From: HKST-UBA178 sp965223815
GTDB lineage: Bacteria > Pseudomonadota > Gammaproteobacteria > Chromatiales > Chromatiaceae
Assembly: GCA_965223815.1 (NCBI GenBank)
Contig: OZ245019.1
Coordinates: forward strand, 4,712,001-4,776,000
DNA length: 64,000 nucleotides
Direction: 5' to 3'
Under the pieces are notes generated by a model. It saw only the letters and a list, made by a program, of their open reading frames with translations. It ran no database searches and had not been told where the DNA came from. Shown piece after piece: positions 1 through 8,723 of this stretch (position 1 is its first letter; every line of letters begins with the position of its first letter). The position numbers and the translations under genes were made by a program.

Positions 1-78
1 GGCAATCGATCTCCGCCCATAGATACCGGGTGGTTTTTTAACTTCCAGCAGACGCGAATAAATGCCTCCAACCCTACC

Positions 79-1728
79 ATGAGCCGCGATCCTACAGAGA
101 GGCAATGGGTCTGGAATCTTCCCGAACATTTTAATATAGGGTCGGCTTGCAGCGACCGCCATCTAAAATCCCCAATCGCAGACCAGACTGCGATGATCGT
201 TGAAGACGACCGCCTGGGCACCGCCGACCTGACCTTCCATGGGCTAGCCAGGCAAAGTGGACAGTTCGCCCAGGCGTTGAGGATGTTGGGTGTCGAACCC
301 GGGGAGCGGGTGCTGGTGCGCCTGCCCAATTCGCTAGAGTATCCGGTGGCTTTTCTAGGGACCATGAAGCGAGGAGCCATCGCGGTTCCCAGTTCCACCT
401 TACTGGTCGCCGAAGAGGTCCGCTTCCTGGTGGAGGATTCGGCTGCAGTAGCCATGGTGATCCACAAGAGTATGTGGCCAGATTTGTCCCGGGAATTAGT
501 GGGTATCGATAGCCTGCGCCACGTGATTCTCTCTGGAGAAGGCGGAGTTCCAGAAAACACGGAGGGGTTCGAGTGCCATGACTTGGGATCAGTTCTCTCT
601 CGGACAGAGAATTGGCAGCAGGTTCATCCCACGCGGGCTGATGATCCAGCCTATCTGGTCTATACCTCCGGTACCACGGGTCGTCCCAAGGGGGTGTTGC
701 ACGCCCACCGCGCCCTCATCGGGCGAACGCCGGCAAGCCGCTATTGGTTTGACTTCCAACCGGGTGATCGCATTCTCCATTCCGGAAAACTCAACTGGAC
801 ATACGCCCTGGGTACCGGCCTGATGGACCCTCTGTATGAGGGGAAAACCGTGGTGGTCCACGAAGGCGACAACGACGCCGCAACCTGGCCGCATTTGATT
901 GCCAAACACCGCTGCACCATCTTCATCGGCGTACCAGCTATATTTCGTCAAATACTGCAAAAAACAGACTATTCCCAAGAGGATGTGCCCTCGCTGCGCC
1001 ACTGCATGAGTGCGGGGGAACATCTCTCGGATGACGTGCTGCGGTCCTGGAAGGAGCGATTTGGTCGAGACATCTACCAAGCGCTGGGTATGTCGGAGTG
1101 CTCATACTACATCTCCCAGGATAAACACTTGCCGATTCAACCCGGCTCGTCGGGACTAGCACAACCCGGCCACGACATCCAGATCATGGATTCCAATCTA
1201 CAACCGGTTGCGGATGACCAGGAGGGGATGATCTGCATTCCCGGCGACGACCCGGGACTATTCCTGGGGTATTGGCGGCGAGACGCTGAGACCCATGACA
1301 CAATGCGGGAGGGGTGGTTCTTGACTGGCGACTACGCCCGCCGCGACCGCAATGGTTATATCTGGTTTATGGGAAGGCGAGACGACATAATTAATAGTTT
1401 TGGCTATCGGATCTCACCCCATGAAATCGAGCGGGTAATGAAGGCGCACCCCGGCGTGTTAGACTGCGTTGCCCTGGGATATGAGATAGCTAGTGGAAAA
1501 ACGCTGGTCACGCTATGCGCGGTGCTACGGCCCCGGGCAAAAGTCACTGCGGAAGATCTTTTGACTTATGGCAAACAGCATTTAGCAGCCTATAAACGGC
1601 CAAGACTCATTTACCTGGCACATGAGTTCCCCCGCACCAAAAACGGCAAAGTCATGCGGAGAATCATTAAACAAGAGGTCGAGCGAAACAGCGCATTGCT
1701 GAGACCTGAACTCGATAGGCAAACCTAA
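79..1728 (+). CDS. AMP-forming acyl-CoA synthetase/ligase
   Basis: A 549-residue adenylate-forming enzyme that should activate a carboxylic acid with ATP and join it to CoA in the cytoplasm. The P-loop-like signature YTSGTTGRPKG lies at residues 195-205, a GMSEC segment follows near 336, and the C-terminal domain carries TGDYARRD, GRRDDIINSFGYRISP and the catalytic lysine in RTKNGKVMRR. Length and motif order match benzoate/acyl-CoA ligases of the ANL superfamily; the substrate cannot be read from sequence. The ATG at 79 is the first in frame. The next gene starts about 20 bp downstream and is a mesaconyl-CoA hydratase, so the pair is probably one operon handling a C4-C5 dicarboxylic or aromatic acid; that role is inference. 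Confidence 0.85.
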   Translation: MSRDPTERQWVWNLPEHFNIGSACSDRHLKSPIADQTAMIVEDDRLGTADLTFHGLARQSGQFAQALRMLGVEPGERVLVRLPNSLEYPVAFLGTMKRGAIAVPSSTLLVAEEVRFLVEDSAAVAMVIHKSMWPDLSRELVGIDSLRHVILSGEGGVPENTEGFECHDLGSVLSRTENWQQVHPTRADDPAYLVYTSGTTGRPKGVLHAHRALIGRTPASRYWFDFQPGDRILHSGKLNWTYALGTGLMDPLYEGKTVVVHEGDNDAATWPHLIAKHRCTIFIGVPAIFRQILQKTDYSQEDVPSLRHCMSAGEHLSDDVLRSWKERFGRDIYQALGMSECSYYISQDKHLPIQPGSSGLAQPGHDIQIMDSNLQPVADDQEGMICIPGDDPGLFLGYWRRDAETHDTMREGWFLTGDYARRDRNGYIWFMGRRDDIINSFGYRISPHEIERVMKAHPGVLDCVALGYEIASGKTLVTLCAVLRPRAKVTAEDLLTYGKQHLAAYKRPRLIYLAHEFPRTKNGKVMRRIIKQEVERNSALLRPELDRQT

Positions 1729-1748
1729 CAGTATGCAGGAGTATGAAT

Positions 1749-2819
1749 ATGAAAAAGACCTATCCCGGTAATTTTTTCGAGGACTTCTCTCTCGGCCAGA
1801 CATTGATCCACGGCACTCCCCGCACGGTAACCGAAGGCGACAGTTCACTCTATGTCGCGCTCACCGGCAGCCGATACCCTGTGCACTGTTCGCGCCCGTT
1901 GGCCCAGGAATTGGGTATGAAAAAGGAGACTGTGGATGATCTGCTCGCCTTCCATATCGGATTCGGCAAGACGGTAGCGGACATCTCCTTCAATGCCGTA
2001 GCCAACCTGGGATACGCCGACATGAGGTTTCTGCGGCCCGTTTACCACGGCGACACGCTGCGTTCGGAGAGCAAGGTAATCGGATTAAAGGAGAATTCTA
2101 GCGGCAAAAACGGAAACGTTTTTGTGCGCTCCACAACCTATAACCAGAAGGATGAAGAGGTTCTCACCTGGGCCCGGTGGGTCATGGTGAACAAGAAGGA
2201 CCCTGGGTCGCCAGCACCCGAACCGAGTGTTCCACAGCTTCCTGAGCGAGTCGATGTGGCAAACCTGCCGATTCCGGGGGGATTGGATGGCCGTAACTAT
2301 GACACCAAGATTACCGGCTCCTCCCATCTCTGGGACGACTATTTGGCCGGTGAACGCATCGACCACATCAACGGCATGACCATTGACGATAGCGACCATA
2401 CATTGGCGACCAAGCTCTACCAAAACAACGCCAGGGTACATTTCGAAGCCCACATGATGCAGAGCTCCAGGTTCGGCAAACGGTTGATGTATGGCGGGCA
2501 TGTTATTTCGATTTGTCGTGCGCTCTCATACAACGGCCTTGCCAACGCCTTCGCCATAGCCGCCATCAACGGGGGCGCCCACTGCAACCCGACGTTCGCC
2601 GGGGACACCATATACGCATACAGTGAAATCCTCGAGCGTATTGAGCTCCCTGGCAGAACCGATCTCGGGGCGTTGAGAGTTCGGACACTGGGGGTGAAGA
2701 ATCTGGAGAGCGAGAAGCTGCAGGACGCAAAAATAGAGATAGACGGTAGGCGACGCTATCACGAAAACGTCATTCTTGACCTAGACTACACGGTGTTAAT
2801 CCCCAGACGCGGAAACTGA
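1749..2819 (+). CDS. mch: mesaconyl-CoA hydratase (beta-methylmalyl-CoA dehydratase), MaoC family
   Basis: A 356-residue double MaoC/hot-dog protein. The opening (YPGNFFEDFSLGQT, then GTPRTVTEGD), the segment SFNAVANLGYADMRFLRPV and a second hot-dog with YGGHVISICRALSYNGLANA match mesaconyl-CoA hydratases, which interconvert mesaconyl-CoA and beta-methylmalyl-CoA in the 3-hydroxypropionate bicycle and ethylmalonyl-CoA pathway. The ATG at 1749 is chosen over 1743 because AGGAG at 1736-1740 is well spaced only for the later start. It follows the acyl-CoA synthetase closely and is convergent with the acetyl-CoA hydrolase/transferase gene. Specificity within the MaoC family is by recalled similarity; other enoyl-CoA hydratases are possible. 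Confidence 0.75.
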   Translation: MKKTYPGNFFEDFSLGQTLIHGTPRTVTEGDSSLYVALTGSRYPVHCSRPLAQELGMKKETVDDLLAFHIGFGKTVADISFNAVANLGYADMRFLRPVYHGDTLRSESKVIGLKENSSGKNGNVFVRSTTYNQKDEEVLTWARWVMVNKKDPGSPAPEPSVPQLPERVDVANLPIPGGLDGRNYDTKITGSSHLWDDYLAGERIDHINGMTIDDSDHTLATKLYQNNARVHFEAHMMQSSRFGKRLMYGGHVISICRALSYNGLANAFAIAAINGGAHCNPTFAGDTIYAYSEILERIELPGRTDLGALRVRTLGVKNLESEKLQDAKIEIDGRRRYHENVILDLDYTVLIPRRGN

Positions 2820-2908
2820 TCCCGGATCTGGGCGTCGGCAGCCTGTCGGCTCCCGGATGCCGCCCAATGACCAAAAGCATAGGGGCGCCCACCGCTCCAC
2901 CCGGAATT

Positions 2909-4768
2909 TCAGCTGGCGAGTTTGTGCCCCGACTCCAGGTTGTCCGCAATGAGGTCAAACTCCAGATAAACCTCGGATGGGGTATCACTAGGTCTGCGAA
3001 CGAACCCCCGCCGTTCGAAAACCCCGAGCATCGACTTATTCTGGGCACGCACGTAGGCGTTCATGCTCCGCAGCCCTCGTACCTTGGCGATATCGATCAT
3101 CTGGTTCAGCAACGCCGTGGCCATACCCTTACCCTGGTGTATCTCCCGCACCACGAAAGCGGCCTCTGCGGAGTGCTGCGACTCGATGAGATAGTAGCGT
3201 CCCACAGCCTCGATCTCCTCTTTGTGTCCCTTGCGCTGAACAATGCAAAACGCCAAGTCCCTGGTCTGATCCACCGCCACCAAGGCTGAAGCTTTCTCCC
3301 GTGACATCTGCTTGGGGTGGTGGCTGTAGCGCATCAGCAGAGTCTCTTTGTTGTGGGAGTAAAAAAACTCCTGAAGCAGTCTCTCGTCCGCGGGGCGTAA
3401 AGGTCTCAGATAGTAGTCATCATCACCAAACTTCATCTTCCTGACCTCGACCTTGCCCATTTCCCGGACTGGCGTCGGCTTCTGTTTTTGATAACTGGGT
3501 ACCCAATAGTGCTTGCGCACTTCCTCGAGCAGCCGCTCCCTAAAGTCCGGGTGCGCAACCTGAATCAATTCCAGCGCTCGCTCGCGGATGCTCTTGCCTC
3601 GTAATGTGGCAATACCATACTCCGTGACTACATAGTGCACATCTCCACGAGAGGTCACTACCCCGCTACCCTCGGTGATACAGGGCACAATGCGGGACAC
3701 GCTACCGTTTCTCGCCGTCGAGGGCAGGGTAATTATCGGCTTACCCCCTTTGCTCATCGCCGCACCGCGGATGAAATCCACCTGGCCACCAATGCCGCTG
3801 TAAAAGCGGTAACCGACCGAATCCGCAACCACCTGACCGGTCAAATCGACTTCGATTGCACCGTTGATGGAGACCATATTGTCGTTTCGTGCAATGTTCA
3901 CCGGTGCGTTGACATGCTCAGAGGGGAAAAACTCAATATGCGGGTTTCTGTTTACAAAGTCATATAGCCGCTGGGTTCCCATACAGAACGAGGTGATCAC
4001 CTTGCCTTTGTGAAATGTCTTCTTACGATTGTTGACGACACCGCTGGTCATCAAGTCGACGATACCGTCGCTCAGCATCTCGCTGTGAACGCCCAGATCC
4101 TGATGGTTTCCGAGATAACGCAGCACCGCATCGGGGATTTTACCTATGCCCAGGTGCAGCGTACTGCCATCCTCCACCAGCATGGAAACATATTGTGCTA
4201 TTCGCTCGGTTACTGTGTCCATCTTCACCGATTGCAGCTGGTACAGAGGTTCATCATGCTCCATCCAGGCATCGATATCATTCATATGGATGAAACTGTG
4301 TCCACAAGTCGAGGGCATGCTGGGATTTATCTGGGCCACTACCTTCCTGGCGGATCGCCAGGCTGCGGAAACCACGTCCACTGAGATTCCGAGAGAGCAA
4401 AATCCATACTTGTCCGGGGGACTCACCATGATTAGTGCTGCATCCAACGACAATACCTGGTCTTGGAACAAACCAGGTATCTCGGAAATAAAGCAGGGTG
4501 TGTAGTCGGCGTAACCAGCAGCAATCGCCTGACGAATGGCTGGACCAATGAATAGAGCATTGATTTTAAAAAGATTATTGTACTCCGGCTTGGACCACTC
4601 ATTGTCTCCCATGGTGAGCACATGGACGATTTCGATGTCATGCAAATCATGGGCGTTGTTGATCAAGTCCGAAATCAAGGCGTTGGGGACGGCGGCATTT
4701 GAGCCGACAAAGATGCGATTACCGGATTTGAGCAAGCCGCTCCAGTCGATGGGTTTAACGTTTGGCAT
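2909..4768 (-). CDS. acetyl-CoA hydrolase/transferase fused to a GNAT acetyltransferase domain
   Basis: A 619-residue two-domain protein. Residues ~1-440 are a family I CoA-transferase/acetyl-CoA hydrolase fold (cat1/Ach1 type), with GIGKIPDAV and the SEMLSDGIVDL segment carrying the expected catalytic glutamate, plus GIGGQVDFIRGA. Residues ~460-605 form a GNAT domain with the acetyl-CoA loop IHQGKGMATALL and the C-terminal ARAQNKSMLGVFERRGF-like element. The first half moves CoA between acetate/succinate-type acids or hydrolyses acetyl-CoA; the second would use acetyl-CoA to acetylate an amine. Such fusions are known in proteobacteria; the physiological substrate is not evident. It is transcribed toward the mch gene. 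Confidence 0.85.
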   Translation of the reverse strand: MPNVKPIDWSGLLKSGNRIFVGSNAAVPNALISDLINNAHDLHDIEIVHVLTMGDNEWSKPEYNNLFKINALFIGPAIRQAIAAGYADYTPCFISEIPGLFQDQVLSLDAALIMVSPPDKYGFCSLGISVDVVSAAWRSARKVVAQINPSMPSTCGHSFIHMNDIDAWMEHDEPLYQLQSVKMDTVTERIAQYVSMLVEDGSTLHLGIGKIPDAVLRYLGNHQDLGVHSEMLSDGIVDLMTSGVVNNRKKTFHKGKVITSFCMGTQRLYDFVNRNPHIEFFPSEHVNAPVNIARNDNMVSINGAIEVDLTGQVVADSVGYRFYSGIGGQVDFIRGAAMSKGGKPIITLPSTARNGSVSRIVPCITEGSGVVTSRGDVHYVVTEYGIATLRGKSIRERALELIQVAHPDFRERLLEEVRKHYWVPSYQKQKPTPVREMGKVEVRKMKFGDDDYYLRPLRPADERLLQEFFYSHNKETLLMRYSHHPKQMSREKASALVAVDQTRDLAFCIVQRKGHKEEIEAVGRYYLIESQHSAEAAFVVREIHQGKGMATALLNQMIDIAKVRGLRSMNAYVRAQNKSMLGVFERRGFVRRPSDTPSEVYLEFDLIADNLESGHKLAS

Positions 4769-4896
4769 TTTACTTCACGAACTACTTCGGGACGGTCCTA
4801 TGTTGCAGTGCAGTATATCACCTTTAACGACACCGCTGCCTAAAAGTGAAGTACTCGTAACCGACTGGTTGTCACGGTACGACTGATGTGCAGCTG

Positions 4897-5958
4897 CTAG
4901 CGAATGACCGCGTCGGCTTCGGTCACGATTTCCGGCAAAGAGTCCAGTGGCCAGCGGGCTCTGGCACCGAACTTCAGTACATCCGCCTGACCGGCGCGTA
5001 GCCGGTGCCAACCAGCATACGCAATCATTGCACCGTTGTCGGTACAAAACTCAGGCGGGGGATAAAATGCTTGGGCGCCCTCCTTTCTCATCACCTTGTG
5101 GATACGCTCCCGCAGACGGCGATTGGCACTGACGCCACCCGCTAGCACCAGGCGCTTAATACCGGTTTCCCGCACCGCCCTGCGGCACTTGATCAACAGG
5201 GTATCTACCACCGCATCCTCGAAAGCCCGTGCCACATCCGCCTTCAGACGGGGCTCATCTTCTGGATCGCTCAGAGCACCCATCTCCCTCCGCAAGGTAT
5301 TGATGGCATGGGTTTTCAGGCCGCTGAAACTAAACTCCAAACCGGGTCTGTCAGTCATCGGACGCGGGAAGGTAAATCGGCCTGGGCGCCCACCAGATGC
5401 CAATTTGGATAGCTCCGGGCCACCGGGATAGGGAAGACCCAGCAATTTGGCGGTCTTGTCGAAGGCTTCCCCGGCAGCGTCGTCAAGCGACTCGCCAAGC
5501 AGACGATAGTGCCCAACGGCCTTGACCTCCACTAGCTGCGTGTGGCCTCCAGAGACAAGAAGCGCCACGAAAGGAAAATCCAACTCTCCCGCATCCATCA
5601 GTGGCGCGAGCAAATGACCCTCCATGTGGTGGACACCGATACCGGGGACCCCCCATGCCCAAGCAAGGCTTCTTCCGATGGCGCTTCCGACCAGCAGCGC
5701 ACCAACCAGCCCAGGACCGCAGGTATAAGCGATCCCGTCGATAGCATCACCGCTCAATCCCGCCTGCCGCAAAACACCTCTAATCAGAGGCAGTGTCTTG
5801 CGCACGTGATCCCGTGAGGCCAGCTCCGGCACCACGCCACCGAATTCAGCGTGGGTGTCGAGTTGGCTGTGCACCATATGAGCCAATAATCTCCTCTCGC
5901 TGCAGTAAATCGCTACTCCGGTCTCGTCACAGGATGTCTCGATGCCCAATACCTTCAT
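4897..5958 (-). CDS. tsaD: tRNA N6-adenosine threonylcarbamoyltransferase TsaD
   Basis: A 353-residue Kae1/TsaD protein. It transfers the threonylcarbamoyl group from TC-AMP to A37 of ANN-decoding tRNAs, working with TsaB and TsaE. The start MKVLGIETSCDETGVAIY, the metal-binding HHMEGH near residue 115, LLVSGGHTQL and the C-terminal FCTDNGAMIAYAG are diagnostic of the ASKHA-fold family. Length is normal. It is divergent from rpsU, an arrangement common in gammaproteobacteria, with about 115 bp between the two start codons. Confidence 0.97.
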   Translation of the reverse strand: MKVLGIETSCDETGVAIYCSERRLLAHMVHSQLDTHAEFGGVVPELASRDHVRKTLPLIRGVLRQAGLSGDAIDGIAYTCGPGLVGALLVGSAIGRSLAWAWGVPGIGVHHMEGHLLAPLMDAGELDFPFVALLVSGGHTQLVEVKAVGHYRLLGESLDDAAGEAFDKTAKLLGLPYPGGPELSKLASGGRPGRFTFPRPMTDRPGLEFSFSGLKTHAINTLRREMGALSDPEDEPRLKADVARAFEDAVVDTLLIKCRRAVRETGIKRLVLAGGVSANRRLRERIHKVMRKEGAQAFYPPPEFCTDNGAMIAYAGWHRLRAGQADVLKFGARARWPLDSLPEIVTEADAVIR

Positions 5959-5991
5959 TTAAACTACTCTCCACTTACTTCAAAAAGGTTT

Positions 5992-6020
5992 TTGCAAACC
6001 GCTAGAACTGTCGGTAGAAT
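5992..6020 (+). promoter_or_regulatory. putative sigma-70 promoter of rpsU operon
   Basis: TTGCAA at 5992-5997 and TAGAAT at 6015-6020 are separated by exactly 17 bp, about 55 bp before the rpsU ATG, in the tsaD/rpsU divergent gap. This fits a housekeeping promoter for the rpsU-yqeY-dnaG-rpoD operon. Based on consensus match only. Confidence 0.5.
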
Positions 6021-6074
6021 TCCGGCTCTTACGCTTTTTGAATGTATCAAATTTCTGGATTGCTGAGGTTGCCA

Positions 6075-6290
6075 ATGCCCAACGTACGTGTCAAAGACAA
6101 CGAGCCCTTCGAAATTGCTCTGCGTCGCTTCAAACGCTCTTGTGAAAAAGCCGGTATCCTGGCGGAAGTGCGCCGTCGTGAATTCTACGAGAAACCAACA
6201 GCTGAGCGTAAGCGAAAAGCGGCAGCGGCAGTGAAAAGACACCTGAAGAAGGTCTCTCGCGAAGGACGGCGCTGGGAACGTCAGTATTAG
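6075..6290 (+). CDS. rpsU: 30S ribosomal protein S21
   Basis: A 71-residue basic protein starting MPNVRVKDNEPFEIALRRFK and ending GRRWERQY, the full length of bS21. It binds the 30S platform near the anti-Shine-Dalgarno region and supports initiation. The ATG at 6075 is chosen because S21 proteins begin MP(N/V)(I/V)(K/R)V; the longer frame from 6042 adds 11 non-homologous residues. First gene of the macromolecular synthesis operon with dnaG and rpoD downstream. Confidence 0.97.
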   Translation: MPNVRVKDNEPFEIALRRFKRSCEKAGILAEVRRREFYEKPTAERKRKAAAAVKRHLKKVSREGRRWERQY

Positions 6291-6330
6291 AGGCACGCCC
6301 CGCGGGTCCACCACTGATACAGAGTAACTC

Positions 6331-6774
6331 ATGTTAAAACAACGCGTTCAAGACGATATGAAGGCAGCACTCAAGTCCGGTGAAAAACGCCGCTTGGGCA
6401 CGATACGCCTGTTATTGGCCGCGATAAAACAGCGTGAAGTGGACGAGCGAGTGGAACTCGACGATACCCAGGTCCTCGCGGTAATCGACAAAATGGTAAA
6501 GCAGCGCCGGGACTCGCTGGCACAGTATCAGAAAGCAGGCAGGGAAGACCTCGCCGAACAGGAGGCTTTCGAGATCGACCAACTCAAGGACTATCTCCCA
6601 CGGGCCCTTACAGAGGATGAGGTGAATGCGCTGATCGATGCCGCCATCTCGGACACCGGTGCTGAGACCATCAAGGATATGGGAAAGGTCATGGGGTACG
6701 TCAAACCCAAGGCACAGGGGCGCGCCGATATCGGCGCTATCAGTGCCTTGGTGAGATCCAAGCTTAGCAACTGA
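6331..6774 (+). CDS. yqeY: GatB/YqeY domain protein
   Basis: A 147-residue YqeY-family protein (MLKQRVQDDMKAALKSGEKR, GAETIKDMGKVMGYVKPK, GRADIGAISALVRSKL). The fold matches the C-terminal tRNA-binding helical part of GatB, the amidotransferase subunit, but the function of the free-standing protein is not established. It lies 40 bp after rpsU and 125 bp before dnaG on the same strand, a usual place in gammaproteobacteria. Confidence 0.93.
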   Translation: MLKQRVQDDMKAALKSGEKRRLGTIRLLLAAIKQREVDERVELDDTQVLAVIDKMVKQRRDSLAQYQKAGREDLAEQEAFEIDQLKDYLPRALTEDEVNALIDAAISDTGAETIKDMGKVMGYVKPKAQGRADIGAISALVRSKLSN

Positions 6775-6899
6775 ATGGTGTCCACTCGGGGAACGGTGGT
6801 GCCCCAGCCCCTGAACAGCCAGCCCGAACCTCCGTGGAATCAGATATCGCCTCGCTGGGCCGCCAGCAGCGTACTTAAGCGCACTGAACATTAGGTGCC

Positions 6900-8660
6900 A
6901 TGGCCGGAAAAATCCCACCCCAGTTTATCGACCAACTGCTTAACCGAATCGATATCGTCGATCTGATCAATGGGCGCCTACCGCTAAAGAAGGGGGGGCG
7001 TGATTACCAAGCCTGCTGTCCCTTTCATGATGAAAAGACACCCTCCTTCACCGTAAGCCGTAGCAAGCAGTTTTACCACTGTTTCGGGTGCGGCGCCCAC
7101 GGTACAGCCATCGGTTTCTTGATGGAATACGAAAATATCGGATTCCTGGAGGCCGTAGAAGAGCTTGCGAAAAGTGTCAATCTGGATGTACCAAGAACAG
7201 CCACCGAACGCCAAGGCCCAGACTTACGCCCCCTCTACGAATGCCTGGCCCAGGCTGCAAAATACTATCAGGCACAATTACGCAGCCACCCGGAAGCGGC
7301 ACGAGCCGTAGTGTATCTTAAGAATCGCGGAGTTAGCGGTCGGATTGCGGCGGAGTTTGGTATCGGCTATGCGCCGCCCGGATTCAACAACCTGGTGGCA
7401 TCGCTATCCCCGGCCGCCGATGCCGGTGACCGGCTTTTAAAGGCGGGCATGACCGCACAGTCTGAAGAGGGCCGGCGGTACGACAGGTTTCGCGATCGAA
7501 TTATGTTCCCCATTCGCAACCATCGTGGGCTGATTATCGGATTTGGCGGCCGCTTGCTGGGAGAGGGAAACGCCAAATACCTCAACTCTCCGGAAACACC
7601 GCTGTTCCAAAAGGGGCGGGAACTTTATGGACTCCACGAAGCACGCAAGGCCAACCGGCGGCTGGAGCGTTTGTTGGTCGTAGAGGGCTACATGGACGTT
7701 ATAGCACTCGCACAAAGCGGCATCCGCTATGCAGTGGCGACCTTGGGCACCGCCACCACTGAAGCCCATCTCGAACGACTGTTTCGAACAGTGTCAGAAG
7801 TGATTTTCTGCTTCGACGGCGACAGAGCGGGTCGGGAGGCGGGGTGGAAGGCCCTCGAGACCAGTCTGCCGTCAATGCGGGATGGACGGGAAATCCGGTT
7901 TCTATTCCTGCCCGAGGGGGAAGACCCCGACAGTTATGTGCGCAAGCATGGGGCCGAAAAATTTCAGGCACTGGTCGCAGGGGCAACTCCACTATCCGAG
8001 TACTTTTTTGACCGTCTGACAGGTGAAGTTGACATGTCCTCTCTTGGCGGGCGGGCGCAACTTGCCGAACGGGCGAAACCGATGCTGAAACGCCTTCCCC
8101 GAGGCGTCTTCAGCCGCATGATGTATCAGCTTCTGAGCAAAAAAATCGGGATAGAAATCGAGTCATCGCCCAGTCGGCAGTTTGGCGGCAAAAGCAAAAA
8201 ACCTTCCCGGCCATCTCTCGATACCATACCGCCGGTTAGGCGGGCCATCGCCCTGCTGGTCTCCAATCCAGCCCTTGCTCAACGGGAAAATCTACCCAAG
8301 GGGTGGGAAAAACTTCCAAAGCCGGGTATTCCGCTGTTGCGAGAACTCCTTGAATTACTGCGCACCCAGCCTAACATTACCAGTGCCGGACTGTTGGAAC
8401 GCTGGCGCGACAGGGAAGAGGGTCGGCACCTAGGCAAACTCAACGCGATGATGCTCCCCCTCCCGGATGAGGATCAGGCGACCGAATTCAACGATACCCT
8501 CTCCCTGCTATCCGCTCAGGCATTGAAGTCAGAGTGGCAAGAGCTAGTGGATAAGGCTGAACGCTCTGGTTTGAATGAGTCTGAAAAACAACGCCTTGGC
8601 GAACTGACCAGGCTAAAGGCGAAACGGGACAACGACGGAACTAGTATGGATCAAAGTTGA
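6900..8660 (+). CDS. dnaG: DNA primase DnaG
   Basis: A 586-residue replicative primase that makes RNA primers at the fork with DnaB. The N-terminal CHC2 zinc site is C40-x2-H43-x17-C61-x2-C64. The TOPRIM core holds VVEGYMDVIAL and the FCFDGDRAGREA acidic patch. A C-terminal helicase-binding region follows SRPSLDTIPPVRRAIALL. Length is normal. Second-to-last gene of the rpsU-yqeY-dnaG-rpoD operon; 63 bp separate its stop from rpoD. Confidence 0.97.
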   Translation: MAGKIPPQFIDQLLNRIDIVDLINGRLPLKKGGRDYQACCPFHDEKTPSFTVSRSKQFYHCFGCGAHGTAIGFLMEYENIGFLEAVEELAKSVNLDVPRTATERQGPDLRPLYECLAQAAKYYQAQLRSHPEAARAVVYLKNRGVSGRIAAEFGIGYAPPGFNNLVASLSPAADAGDRLLKAGMTAQSEEGRRYDRFRDRIMFPIRNHRGLIIGFGGRLLGEGNAKYLNSPETPLFQKGRELYGLHEARKANRRLERLLVVEGYMDVIALAQSGIRYAVATLGTATTEAHLERLFRTVSEVIFCFDGDRAGREAGWKALETSLPSMRDGREIRFLFLPEGEDPDSYVRKHGAEKFQALVAGATPLSEYFFDRLTGEVDMSSLGGRAQLAERAKPMLKRLPRGVFSRMMYQLLSKKIGIEIESSPSRQFGGKSKKPSRPSLDTIPPVRRAIALLVSNPALAQRENLPKGWEKLPKPGIPLLRELLELLRTQPNITSAGLLERWRDREEGRHLGKLNAMMLPLPDEDQATEFNDTLSLLSAQALKSEWQELVDKAERSGLNESEKQRLGELTRLKAKRDNDGTSMDQS

Positions 8661-8723
8661 CTAACCATGCTATCATGGCGCGTTCCAGTTTAAAAACGTC
8701 ATCTTCTAATATACGGGCGGGAA

